DNA of 64,000 nucleotides from Sphaerisporangium sp039871875. GTDB lineage: Bacteria > Actinomycetota > Actinomycetes > Streptosporangiales > Streptosporangiaceae. Shown here in pieces: positions 19,084 to 27,033 of the stretch (position 1 is its first letter; each line of letters begins with the position of its first letter). The stretch covers positions 1 through 64,000 of the forward strand of contig NZ_JBDPMD010000032.1 of the NCBI RefSeq assembly GCF_039871875.1, read 5' to 3'. A model generated the notes under the pieces. That model was not told where the DNA came from. It saw only the letters and a program-made list of their open reading frames with translations, and ran no database searches. The translations under genes and the position numbers were made by a program.

Positions 19084-19115
19084 CCCCGAGCCCGACTGAC
19101 CCCGAGCCCGGCTGG
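19068..19115. repeat. Three 16-bp tandem units spanning the stop codon
   Basis: CCCCGAGTCCGACTGA, CCCCGAGCCCGACTGA and CCCCGAGCCCGGCTGG follow each other without gaps. The first unit encodes the last residues and TGA of the Lrp-like gene; the second preserves an in-frame-like copy of the same ending. Confidence 0.9.
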
Positions 19116-19131
19116 GCCCCCCGCAGGGGGC
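19116..19131. terminator. Bidirectional terminator between the Lrp-like gene and trpD
   Basis: GCCCCC and GGGGGC form a six-base-pair stem around CGCA between two convergent genes. Confidence 0.5.
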
Positions 19132-19135
19132 GCCG

Positions 19136-20191
19136 TCAGGACGCCGCGTGGCTGCGGCTGATCTCGATCCAGCGGGTGAGGGTGGCCTTGGCGGCGCCGG
19201 AGTCCACGGCTTCGGCGGCGCGGGTGTAGGCGGCGGACATCGCCGCGCCCAGGGAGTCGGGGGCCGCGGGGGTGGGGTCGAGGGCCACGAGGGCGGCGGC
19301 GGCGTTGAGGAGCACGGCGTCGCGCACGGGACCCTTCTCCCCGTCGACCAGGGTGTGGACGGCGGCGGCGTTGTAGGTCACGTCACCGCCGCGCAGGGCG
19401 TCGGCCGCGGAACGGGGCACGCCGATGTCGCGGGGGTCGAAGGTGGTCTCCACGGCGGTGCCGTCGCGCACGATCCACACGGTGGAGGTGGCGGCGGTGG
19501 AGAGCTCGTCCAGGCCGTCGTCACCGCGGAAGACCAGGGCCGACACGCCGCGCTCGGCGAAGACGCCGGCGACGACGGGCAGCATGCGGGCGTCGTAGAC
19601 GCCGATGGCCTGGGCGGTGGGGCGGGCGGGGTTGGTGAGCGGGCCGAGGAAGTTGAAGACCGTCGGGACGCCGATCTCCTTGCGGGTGGGGCCGGCGAAG
19701 CGCAGCGCCGGGTGGTACACGGGGGCGAAGCAGAACGCGATGCCCGCCTCGACCGCGGTGCGCGCGGTCAGCTCCGGCGGGAGGTCCAGCACCACCCCGA
19801 GGTGTTCGAGCACGTCCGCCGCGCCGCAGGACGAGGAAGCCGAGCGGTTGCCGTGCTTGACGACCCGCGCCCCGGCCGCGGCCGCGACGATCGCCGCCAT
19901 CGTGGAGACGTTCACGGTGTGGGCGCGGTCGCCGCCGGTGCCCACCACGTCGACCGTGGGGCCCTCGACCGTCAGCGGCGTGGCGTGCTCCAGCATGCCG
20001 CGCGCCAGCCCGGTCACCTCGGCAACGGTCTCGCCCTTGGCGCGCAACGCGACGGCGAACGCCGAGATCTGGGACGGCGTGGCCGTGCCGGACATGATCT
20101 GGTCCATCGCCCAGGCGGTCTCGTCCGCGGTGAGGTGCTCGCCGCCGAGAAGGGCCGTGAGCAGCGCGGGCCAGGTGGTGCGCGCGTCCAT
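19136..20191 (-). CDS. trpD: Anthranilate phosphoribosyltransferase
   Basis: The 351-residue enzyme transfers phosphoribose from PRPP to anthranilate in tryptophan synthesis. It shows the PRPP-binding DVVGTGGDRAHTVNVST, the KHGNRSASSSCGAADVLEHLG region, FCFAPVYHPALR, and NFLGPLTNPARP, all diagnostic. A GGAG six bases upstream supports the ATG. It stands apart from other trp genes, next to the cytochrome oxidase/bc1 cluster, as in Streptomyces. The upstream receiver-like gene ends only 14 bases before it on the same strand, so the two are probably cotranscribed. Confidence 0.95.
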   Translation of the reverse strand: MDARTTWPALLTALLGGEHLTADETAWAMDQIMSGTATPSQISAFAVALRAKGETVAEVTGLARGMLEHATPLTVEGPTVDVVGTGGDRAHTVNVSTMAAIVAAAAGARVVKHGNRSASSSCGAADVLEHLGVVLDLPPELTARTAVEAGIAFCFAPVYHPALRFAGPTRKEIGVPTVFNFLGPLTNPARPTAQAIGVYDARMLPVVAGVFAERGVSALVFRGDDGLDELSTAATSTVWIVRDGTAVETTFDPRDIGVPRSAADALRGGDVTYNAAAVHTLVDGEKGPVRDAVLLNAAAALVALDPTPAAPDSLGAAMSAAYTRAAEAVDSGAAKATLTRWIEISRSHAAS

Positions 20192-20204
20192 GGGGGGCTC
20201 CGGG

Positions 20205-20603
20205 TCAGTGAGAGGAGAGGCGGGTGGCCGAACGGCGCCGCAGCAGGCCGGCCACGGCCTCGGCCAGCGCCATCGGGTCGAGCGGCTGCGGCACGACGGC
20301 GTCCGCGCGCGACCAGTCGGCCAGCCAGCGGTCGTCACGCCGCGCGATGATCAGGCAGATCGGCGGGCAGTCGTACACCTCGTCCTTGGCCTGGCGGCAG
20401 ACGCCCATGCCGCCCGCGGGCACGGCCTCGCCGTCCAGCACGGCGACGTCGACGGTGCCGGAGTCCAGGTGCTTGAGCACCGCCGGCTGGGTGGCGCACT
20501 CGACGATCTCGACGAGGGGCACGTCGGCGGCGGGACGCCGCCCGATCGCCAGCCGCACCTTCTCACGGGTGCTTGCGTCGTCGCTGTAGACGAGAACCCT
20601 CAT
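20205..20603 (-). CDS. Atypical receiver-like protein
   Basis: The 132-residue protein has the alternating strand-helix pattern of a response-regulator receiver: VLVYSDDASTREKVRLAIG at the start, VDVAVLDGEAVPAGG where the phospho-acceptor aspartate would lie, ICLIIARRDDRWL, and DAVVPQPLDPMALAEAVAGLL. The usual switch lysine near the end is replaced by the Q/P segment, so phosphorylation may be lost. There is no output domain. ATG at 20603 is the most likely start; a GTG seven codons upstream is possible. It is divergent from ctaE and close upstream of trpD. Function unknown. Confidence 0.7.
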   Translation of the reverse strand: MRVLVYSDDASTREKVRLAIGRRPAADVPLVEIVECATQPAVLKHLDSGTVDVAVLDGEAVPAGGMGVCRQAKDEVYDCPPICLIIARRDDRWLADWSRADAVVPQPLDPMALAEAVAGLLRRRSATRLSSH

Positions 20604-20790
20604 GCTGCTCACGGTCGCGCTCACTATCGGTCGGTGACGAGGTATGGTCACGAAGGATGCTACCGGTCCCCGCCGACGGAAACCCAGACCGATCACCGTC
20701 CGCGAAGATCCAGGCATATGTCCGGTTTGGTGGGCCTGAAGTGCCCGAACCGGGGGGTCGTGCGGCGACCCGGCCATGGAAGCCGCAATA

Positions 20791-21417
20791 ATGCTGCGCG
20801 TGGCGACAGCATCCGCAGTAACGACGACGACAGCAGCATCGTCCCGGCGGCCCAACCTGGTCAGCGTGGGGACGATCGTCTGGCTGTCTTCCGAGCTCAT
20901 GTTCTTCGCGGCGCTGTTCGCGATGTACTTCACGATCCGGTCGGTCACCCTCGGCCATGAGCAGCCCTGGCCGACGCTGCCCGAAGGCGTCCATCTCGAC
21001 GTCCCCTTCGCCCTGGTCAACACGATCGTCCTGGTCCTGTCCAGTGTGACGTGCCAGCTCGGCGTGTGGGCCGCCGAGAAGGGTCAGGTCAGCAGGCTCC
21101 GCTTCTGGTACGTCATCAGCTTCCTCATGGGCGCGTGGTTCGTCGGGGGCCAGCTGTACGAGTACCAGGCCTTGGTGCACGAGGGCCTGTCCATCTCCAC
21201 CAACGCCTACGGCTCGGTGTTCTACCTGGCCACGGGCTTCCACGGCCTGCACGTGACCGGTGGCCTGATCGCGTTCCTGTTCATGCTGGGACGCACGTAC
21301 GCCGCGAAGCGCTTCACCCATGAGCAGGCGACCAGCGCGATCGTCGTGTCCTACTACTGGCACTTCGTCGACGTCGTCTGGATCGGCCTCTTCGCGACCA
21401 TCTACATCATCAAATGA
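20791..21417 (+). CDS. ctaE: Cytochrome c oxidase subunit III
   Basis: The 208-residue membrane protein has five hydrophobic helices and the CtaE hallmarks VSVGTIVWLSSELMFFAALF, ATGFHGLHVTGGLIAF and YYWHFVDVVWIGLF. It is the third core subunit of the aa3 oxidase in the actinobacterial III-IV supercomplex. The ATG at 20791 has GGAAG eight bases upstream; an ATG at 20776 and a GTG at 20800 are also in frame. It heads the ctaE-qcrC-qcrA-qcrB transcript and its stop overlaps an in-frame ATG of the qcrC frame. Confidence 0.95.
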   Translation: MLRVATASAVTTTTAASSRRPNLVSVGTIVWLSSELMFFAALFAMYFTIRSVTLGHEQPWPTLPEGVHLDVPFALVNTIVLVLSSVTCQLGVWAAEKGQVSRLRFWYVISFLMGAWFVGGQLYEYQALVHEGLSISTNAYGSVFYLATGFHGLHVTGGLIAFLFMLGRTYAAKRFTHEQATSAIVVSYYWHFVDVVWIGLFATIYIIK

Positions 21418-21434
21418 TCGGAACGAGGATCTCG

Positions 21435-22262
21435 GTGAACTCGATCACCGTAAAGAGGCGGCATCCGCTGGCGCGGTTCGTCGTGCTCCTCCTGGCCCTG
21501 AGCTTCCTGGGGGGGACGTACGCTCTGCTCGCGCCCGGCCCGAACCAGGCCGACGCGGCGAGCGCCTCGGGCAAGCTGGACGACGTGGCCGAGGGCAAGG
21601 CGCTGTTCACGGCGCACTGCGCGACCTGCCACGGCATGAACGGCGAAGGCTCCTTCAGCAAGGGTGCCGCGTCGGGCCCCAGCCTCATCGGCGTGGGCGC
21701 CGCGGCGGTGGACTTCCAGGTCTCCAGCGGCCGCATGCCGTTCGCCAACCCGGGCCCGCAGGCCCTGCGCAAGCGCCCGCCGGACTGGGTCAACGAGACG
21801 ACCATCCGGCAGCTCTCCGCGTACGTGCAGTCGCTCGGCGGCGGCCCCACGGTGCCCGCGGCCGAGGCCGTCGACCCGGCCAAGGGCGACCCCGCCAAGG
21901 GCGGTGAGCTGTTCCGGGCCAACTGCATCCAGTGCCACAACTTCGCCGGCTCGGGCGGCGCCCTGACCTACGGCAAGCACGCCCCGGCCCTGGGCCCGGC
22001 CACGCCGACCCAGATCTACGAGGCGATGGTGACCGGACCGCAGGCGATGCCGGTCTTCAACGACACCACGATCACCCCCGAGCAGAAGCGGGACATGATC
22101 GCCTACATCGTCGGCCTCCGTGAGGAGCCCAACCCGGGCGGCAACGGCCTCGGCCGCATCGGCCCGGTGATGGAGGGCCTGGTCGCCTGGACGGCCGGCC
22201 TCGGCATCGTCGTGCTCGCCGCGATCTGGATCACCGCGAAGAAGCGGAAGGTCACGCGATGA
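21435..22262 (+). CDS. qcrC: Dihaem cytochrome c subunit of the bc1 complex
   Basis: The 275-residue subunit carries two haem-binding CxxCH motifs, CATCH and CIQCH, one in each cytochrome domain, an N-terminal membrane anchor (RFVVLLLALSFLGGTYALL) and a C-terminal helix (LVAWTAGLGIVVLAAIWI). The dihaem form replaces a soluble cytochrome c and passes electrons directly to the aa3 oxidase in actinobacteria. GAGGA five bases before GTG 21435 favours this start over the ATG at 21414 that overlaps ctaE. Its stop overlaps the qcrA start as ATGA. Confidence 0.94.
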   Translation: MNSITVKRRHPLARFVVLLLALSFLGGTYALLAPGPNQADAASASGKLDDVAEGKALFTAHCATCHGMNGEGSFSKGAASGPSLIGVGAAAVDFQVSSGRMPFANPGPQALRKRPPDWVNETTIRQLSAYVQSLGGGPTVPAAEAVDPAKGDPAKGGELFRANCIQCHNFAGSGGALTYGKHAPALGPATPTQIYEAMVTGPQAMPVFNDTTITPEQKRDMIAYIVGLREEPNPGGNGLGRIGPVMEGLVAWTAGLGIVVLAAIWITAKKRKVTR

Positions 22263-23335
22263 GCGATCACCCCACCAACGGCGTCCAGGACACCGAGGAG
22301 CCCCGCGTCCCGCATCGCGTGATCGGCACGCCGGTCCAGGCGGGCCAGGCCACCCTCGGCGCGCCGCCCTCGGCCGTCGAGCCGATCGTCCACGAGGGCG
22401 TGGAGTACCTCGACGAGCGCAGCGCACGCAAGGCCGAGCGCGTCGTCGCGCTGCTGTTCCTCGTGACGTTCCTCGCCACCGTGGCGTTCATCGTGTCGTA
22501 CGTGGTGTTCCAGGTCGGCACGATCGAGAAGACGCAGATCTCCAACCTCGCGCTCGGCGGCACGCTGTCGATCGCGCTGCTGGCGCTCGCCTGCGGCATC
22601 GTGATCTGGGTGCGCGGGCTGATGCCGAAGTACAACCTGATCCAGGAGCGCCACACGATGGCGACGGACCCGGAGGTACGGCGGCACGTCAACGAGGTCT
22701 TCCTGCAGGGCGCCAACGAGAGCGGCTTCGTCAAGTACAAGCTGCTGCGCCGCACCCTGCTGCTGGCCGCGGCGCCCCTCGGCCTGCTGCCGCTGGTCCT
22801 GCTGAAGGACCTCGGCCCGCTGCCGGGCACCTCGCTGCGCCACACGGTCTGGAAGAAGGGCACCCGCCTGCTGGTGGAGGGCTCGGGCCAGCCGATCCGC
22901 GCGGCCGACTTCAACTCCCCCGGCGGCATCCTGTCGGTGGTGCCCGAGGGCCACGAGCACGATCTGAACGCGCTGGCCAAGGCCACGCTGATCCTGATCA
23001 AGTTCCGCCCGGAGGACCTCAAGTCCGGCACGAAGCTGAATTGGACGTACGACAGCATCGTTGCCTACTCTAAGATCTGCACGCACGTGGGCTGTCCTGC
23101 GGCGCTGTACGAGCAGACCACGCACCACATCCTCTGCCCGTGCCACCAGTCCACGTTCGACGCGACGGACGGCGCGAAGGTCATCTTCGGCCCCGCCGCG
23201 CGTCCGCTGCCTCAGCTGCCGATCGGCGTCGACGGCGAGGGGTACCTCATCGCACAGAGCGACTTCAACGTCCCGGTGGGGCCCAGCTTCTGGGAGCGCG
23301 GGGACGCCGAAGCCGAAGCTAGGGGGCAGGCATGA
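22259..23335 (+). CDS. qcrA: Rieske iron-sulfur subunit of the bc1 complex
   Basis: The 358-residue protein has three hydrophobic segments in its first half (VALLFLVTFLATVAFIVSYV, ISIALLALACG-type, LLLAAAPLGLLPLVLL), an actinobacterial feature, then the Rieske domain with the 2Fe-2S ligands in CTHVGC and CPCHQS. It moves electrons from menaquinol to cytochrome c1-like haem. ATGA overlaps at both ends tie it to qcrC and qcrB, which favours equal amounts of the three subunits. Confidence 0.95.
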   Translation: MSDHPTNGVQDTEEPRVPHRVIGTPVQAGQATLGAPPSAVEPIVHEGVEYLDERSARKAERVVALLFLVTFLATVAFIVSYVVFQVGTIEKTQISNLALGGTLSIALLALACGIVIWVRGLMPKYNLIQERHTMATDPEVRRHVNEVFLQGANESGFVKYKLLRRTLLLAAAPLGLLPLVLLKDLGPLPGTSLRHTVWKKGTRLLVEGSGQPIRAADFNSPGGILSVVPEGHEHDLNALAKATLILIKFRPEDLKSGTKLNWTYDSIVAYSKICTHVGCPAALYEQTTHHILCPCHQSTFDATDGAKVIFGPAARPLPQLPIGVDGEGYLIAQSDFNVPVGPSFWERGDAEAEARGQA

Positions 23336-24987
23336 GCCTCGACGCGACGCCCAAGGCCATCGCGGGCACGTCGAGCTACATCGACGACCGTCTCGGCGCC
23401 GGCAACTTCCTGAAGCGCAACCTGCGCAAGGTGTTCCCGGACCACTGGTCGTTCCTGCTCGGCGAGATCGCCCTGTACAGCTTCATCATCCTGCTGCTCA
23501 CCGGCACGTTCCTGACGTTCTGGTTCAAGCCCAGCATGGGTCACGTCGAGTACGACGGCTCCTACCTGCCGCTGGTCGGCGTGCAGATGTCCGAGGCGTA
23601 CGCCTCGGCGCTGCACATCAGCTTCGACGTCCGCGGCGGCCTGCTCATCCGGCAGATCCACCACTGGGCGGCGCTGCTGTTCGTGGTGGGCCTCATGGTG
23701 CACATGCTCCGCGTGTTCTTCACCGGCGCCTACCGCAAGCCGCGTGAGTTCAACTGGCTGATCGGCGTGCTGCTGTTCACGCTGGCGCTGCTCGAGGGCC
23801 TCACCGGCTACTCCCTGCCGGACGATCTGCTGTCCGGCGCGGGCCTGCGGATCACCCAGGGCGTGCTGCTGTCGATCCCGATCCTCGGGACGTACCTCCA
23901 GTTCTTCCTCTTCGGCGGCGAGTATCCCGGCGAGGACGTGATCTCGCGGTTCTTCACGATCCACATCCTGCTGATCCCGGGCCTGCTGCTGGCGCTGATC
24001 TCGGCCCACCTGATCCTGATGTGGGTGCAGAAGCACACGCAGATGCCGGGCAAGGGCCGCACCGAGAAGAACGTGGTCGGGGCGCCGTTCTACCCGTCGT
24101 TCATGGCGAAGTCGGGTGCCTACTTCCTGTTCACCTTCGCCGCCGTGGCGCTGCTCGGCACGTTCGCCCAGATCAACCCGATCTGGTTGTTCGGGCCCTA
24201 CACACCCGCGGACATCTCGGCGGGGTCGCAGCCCGACTTCTACATGGGCTTCCTGGAAGGCTCGCTGCGGCTCATGCCCGCCTGGGAGATCAACTTCCTC
24301 GGCCATACCCTGGCGCTGAGCGTGCTGATACCCGCGCTCGTGCCACTGGGGCTGGTGATGACGGGGCTCGCGCTGTACCCGTTCGCGGAACGCTGGATCA
24401 CCGGGGACAACCGGGAGCACCACCTGGCCGACCGTCCCCGCAACAACCCGCACCGCACCTCGATCGGCATCTCGGCGATCACGTTCTACGGCGTGTTGTG
24501 GCTGCTCGGCGCGAACGACGAGATCTCGGCGACGTTCCACATCTCGCTGTACACCACCACCGAGGTGGGACGGGTCCTGGTGTTCCTCGGCCCGGCGCTG
24601 GCGTACTTCATCACGTACCGGGTGTGCCTCGGCCTGCAGCGCAGCGACCAGGCGGTGATCCACCACGGCGTGGAGTCCGGCGTGATCAAGCGTCTGCCGC
24701 ACGGCGAGTACATCGAGGTCCACGTGCCGCCGGCCGAGGACCTCGCCGCGCACATCAAGGGCAAGGCACCGATCGCCGCCGTCACGGCCGGCCCCGACGG
24801 CGACGGCATCCCGCCGAAGGGCCTGCGCAGTCCCATCGGCCGCCTCCGCGCCAAGCTCAGCGCGGAGTACGCCAGGGACAGCGAGGCCATCTCGCTGGAC
24901 GGCGGCCACGACGGCCACGGCGCCCACGACGAGCACGCGGCGGTCATCGCGGGCTCGCCCGGCGAGGGCAAGTCGATCGGCCACTAG
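23332..24987 (+). CDS. qcrB: Cytochrome b subunit of the bc1 complex
   Basis: The 551-residue membrane protein contains the haem-ligand helices with QIHHWAALLFVVGLMVHMLR and FTIHILLIPGLLLALISAHL, and the quinol-site QPDFYMGFLEG (the PDFY form usual in actinobacteria). An extended hydrophilic C-terminus of about 100 residues, rich in histidine near its end (DGGHDGHGAHDEHA), is typical of this group. It is the target of antituberculous inhibitors in mycobacteria. It ends the operon, followed by a strong terminator. Confidence 0.95.
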   Translation: MSLDATPKAIAGTSSYIDDRLGAGNFLKRNLRKVFPDHWSFLLGEIALYSFIILLLTGTFLTFWFKPSMGHVEYDGSYLPLVGVQMSEAYASALHISFDVRGGLLIRQIHHWAALLFVVGLMVHMLRVFFTGAYRKPREFNWLIGVLLFTLALLEGLTGYSLPDDLLSGAGLRITQGVLLSIPILGTYLQFFLFGGEYPGEDVISRFFTIHILLIPGLLLALISAHLILMWVQKHTQMPGKGRTEKNVVGAPFYPSFMAKSGAYFLFTFAAVALLGTFAQINPIWLFGPYTPADISAGSQPDFYMGFLEGSLRLMPAWEINFLGHTLALSVLIPALVPLGLVMTGLALYPFAERWITGDNREHHLADRPRNNPHRTSIGISAITFYGVLWLLGANDEISATFHISLYTTTEVGRVLVFLGPALAYFITYRVCLGLQRSDQAVIHHGVESGVIKRLPHGEYIEVHVPPAEDLAAHIKGKAPIAAVTAGPDGDGIPPKGLRSPIGRLRAKLSAEYARDSEAISLDGGHDGHGAHDEHAAVIAGSPGEGKSIGH

Positions 24988-25012
24988 AAGGCAGTTCAGG
25001 CAGGCAAGAGGC

Positions 25013-25047
25013 AAGGGCCCGGACGCGGTGAGCGCGTCCGGGCCCTT
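25013..25047. terminator. Strong terminator after qcrB
   Basis: A perfect 15-base-pair stem, AAGGGCCCGGACGCG with CGCGTCCGGGCCCTT, encloses GTGAG. It separates convergent qcrB and the L,D-transpeptidase gene and can serve both strands. Confidence 0.85.
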
Positions 25048-25155
25048 CCTCGTGCCGGGCCCCCTCGTGCGGGCCCCCTCGTGCTGGGCCCGGAGGGCGG
25101 GCCGGCAGGTGCGCGGCGGTCAGGCGTGCGGCCGTCCCGGGGGGCGGCGCGGTGG

Positions 25156-26454
25156 TCAGGACGGGGTGTCCTTCTTCTCCGTGTCCTTCTTGAGCTTGTC
25201 GGCCTCGTCGGCCTTGGCGGAGGCGTGGTCGGCCAGGGTGACGGCCAGGGCCTCGGTGGTGAAGCCGGAGCGCAGGCCGCTCCAGCGGAGCCATTCCGGC
25301 CAGGTCTCCTGCCAGTGGCCCCAGCCGTTGGTCGGGTCGAGGCGGCGGGGCGAGCCGGACACGATGATCGGGTCGCCGATCAGGGTGGTGTCCTTGAACC
25401 ACTCGGCGTTGGACGGGCTGATGTTGACGCAGCCGTGGCTGACGTTGGAGTTGCCCTGCGAACCCACCGACCACGGCGCGCCGTGGACGTACTCGCCGGT
25501 GTCGGAGATGCGCACGGTGTCGTACACGGTGAGGCTGTAGTAGCCGGGGCTGCCGGGCCCGATGCCGGGGGACGTCATCGTGGTGACGTCCTCGCGTGAC
25601 ATGGCCAGGTGGATGCCGTTGGTCGTGTAGTACTTCCAGGTCCCGCCCTGTCCCGCGGACAGCGGGATGGTGCGGATCACCTTGCCGCTCTCCTTGACGG
25701 TCATCTGGTGCGTCGTGGTGTCGGCGTGGCTGATCCGGGCCCGGCCCACGGTGAACTCCCTGACGTAGTCCCGCGCGCCGTACATGCCGGGGCCGCCGTG
25801 CACCCCGGCGAGCTGGGCGACCAGCTTCACCTTGGTGTTCGCCGGCCAGTAGACCTTGGGGCGGAAGGCGAGCGTCTTGTCGTCCCACCAGTGCCAGGCT
25901 CCCTCGATCGGCTTGGAGCTCTGCACCAGCAGGTTGCGTTCGACCGAGACGCGGTCGGTGATGGGCTTGTCGAACGTCAGCATGATCGGCATGCCGATGC
26001 CCACGGTGAGGCCGGTGGCCTCCTTGCTGGGCAGGATCTTGGCGAGCGCGAACACCTGGGTGGCTCTCTGGGTGGAGAACACGCTGGTGACGCGCCTGGC
26101 CTTGCCTCCGGGCCCGACGGCCTCGACGGTCACCTCGTAGGTCTGCCCCGGCGCCATGGCCCGCCTGCTGCGCCATCGGGTGTGGTCGGCGCTGAGCAGG
26201 CCCGCGACGGGCTCGCCGTTCGTCGGGCGCACCTGGACGCTCCTGAGAGCGCCGCCCGCGATGCCGACGGTCACGGGCAGCTCAGGTGGTACCTGGGTCG
26301 CCCCGTTCGCCGGAGAGACGTTCACGGCCACGCCGGAGCGGCCTCCCGTGCCGTCCCCCTCCTTGTCGGTGCCGGGGGTGCCGCACCCACCGGCCAGCAG
26401 CAGGGCCAATGCCCCGGTTCCTATGGCGATCACCCGGAATTCGACGTGTCCCAC
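25156..26454 (-). CDS. L,D-transpeptidase lipoprotein
   Basis: The 432-residue protein has a lipoprotein signal with lipobox LAGGC (Cys24), two Ig-like domains (about residues 45-250) and a C-terminal YkuD domain with the catalytic HGAPWS and SHGCVN motifs (Cys nucleophile). It builds 3-3 cross-links in peptidoglycan outside the membrane, as mycobacterial LdtMt2-type enzymes do. The C-terminal tail is lysine/aspartate-rich (TLADHASAKADEADKLKKD). GGGGGAGA seven bases before the GTG supports the start. The AT-rich stretch around 26480-26500 probably holds its promoter. Confidence 0.92.
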   Translation of the reverse strand: MGHVEFRVIAIGTGALALLLAGGCGTPGTDKEGDGTGGRSGVAVNVSPANGATQVPPELPVTVGIAGGALRSVQVRPTNGEPVAGLLSADHTRWRSRRAMAPGQTYEVTVEAVGPGGKARRVTSVFSTQRATQVFALAKILPSKEATGLTVGIGMPIMLTFDKPITDRVSVERNLLVQSSKPIEGAWHWWDDKTLAFRPKVYWPANTKVKLVAQLAGVHGGPGMYGARDYVREFTVGRARISHADTTTHQMTVKESGKVIRTIPLSAGQGGTWKYYTTNGIHLAMSREDVTTMTSPGIGPGSPGYYSLTVYDTVRISDTGEYVHGAPWSVGSQGNSNVSHGCVNISPSNAEWFKDTTLIGDPIIVSGSPRRLDPTNGWGHWQETWPEWLRWSGLRSGFTTEALAVTLADHASAKADEADKLKKDTEKKDTPS

Positions 26455-26565
26455 CTGACGTCTCCCCCGCTCCGATGGATCACTCCTTATCAGTTATTAC
26501 CCGGTCACAGCGTGTCGTGTACCTGGGTGTTCGGAGAAAGGGGCGAAACGACCAGCAAAAAAGCG

Positions 26566-26613
26566 GCGCGGGCGGCCGACGGTTCCTTGACGGAGACCGC
26601 CGGCCGCCCGCGC
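26566..26613 (-). terminator. Intrinsic terminator of the ctaC-ctaD-ctaF operon
   Basis: An 18-base stem with one mismatch (left arm from GCGCGGGCGGCCG, right arm ending CGGCCGCCCGCGC) is followed on the minus strand by CGCTTTTTT. A T-tract of this length is rare in this window. Confidence 0.85.
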
Positions 26614-26637
26614 GGGAGCGTGCCGGGCCGGGACGCC

Positions 26638-27033
26638 TCAGTGGGAGAAGTGACCCCGGTAGTACTGGAAGACGAAGCCGACCGTGGTCATCAGGGTGGC
26701 GGCCACGCCGATCATGAACAGCCACCAGCCGATGATGAAGCCCACGGTCACCAGGGCGACCGACAGGCAGACGAACAGCGGCCACCAGCTCGACGGGCTG
26801 AAGAAGCCGAGCTCGCCGGCGCCGTCGCTGATCTCGGCGTCCTTGCGGTCCTCGGGCTGCTCGCCGATGCGGCGGGCCGTGAACAGCAGGTAGTAGCCGA
26901 TCATCAGGGCCAGGCCGACCGAGATGGCGAGGGCCGTGGTGCCGGTGGGCTCCTTGGACCAGAACCAGTAGACGAGGTCGACGGCGGCGAAGAAGATGCC
27001 GCTCAGCAGGAACAGCCAGCCTTGGACTTTCAT
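26638..27033 (-). CDS. ctaF: Cytochrome c oxidase subunit IV (actinobacterial)
   Basis: The 131-residue protein has four hydrophobic helices (opening VQGWLFLLSGIFFAAVDLVY; later WWPLFVCLSVALVTVGFIIG) and ends FVFQYYRGHFSH, as in actinobacterial CtaF. It is a small structural subunit of the aa3 oxidase. Its ATG overlaps the ctaD stop as ATGA. Confidence 0.95.
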   Translation of the reverse strand: MKVQGWLFLLSGIFFAAVDLVYWFWSKEPTGTTALAISVGLALMIGYYLLFTARRIGEQPEDRKDAEISDGAGELGFFSPSSWWPLFVCLSVALVTVGFIIGWWLFMIGVAATLMTTVGFVFQYYRGHFSH

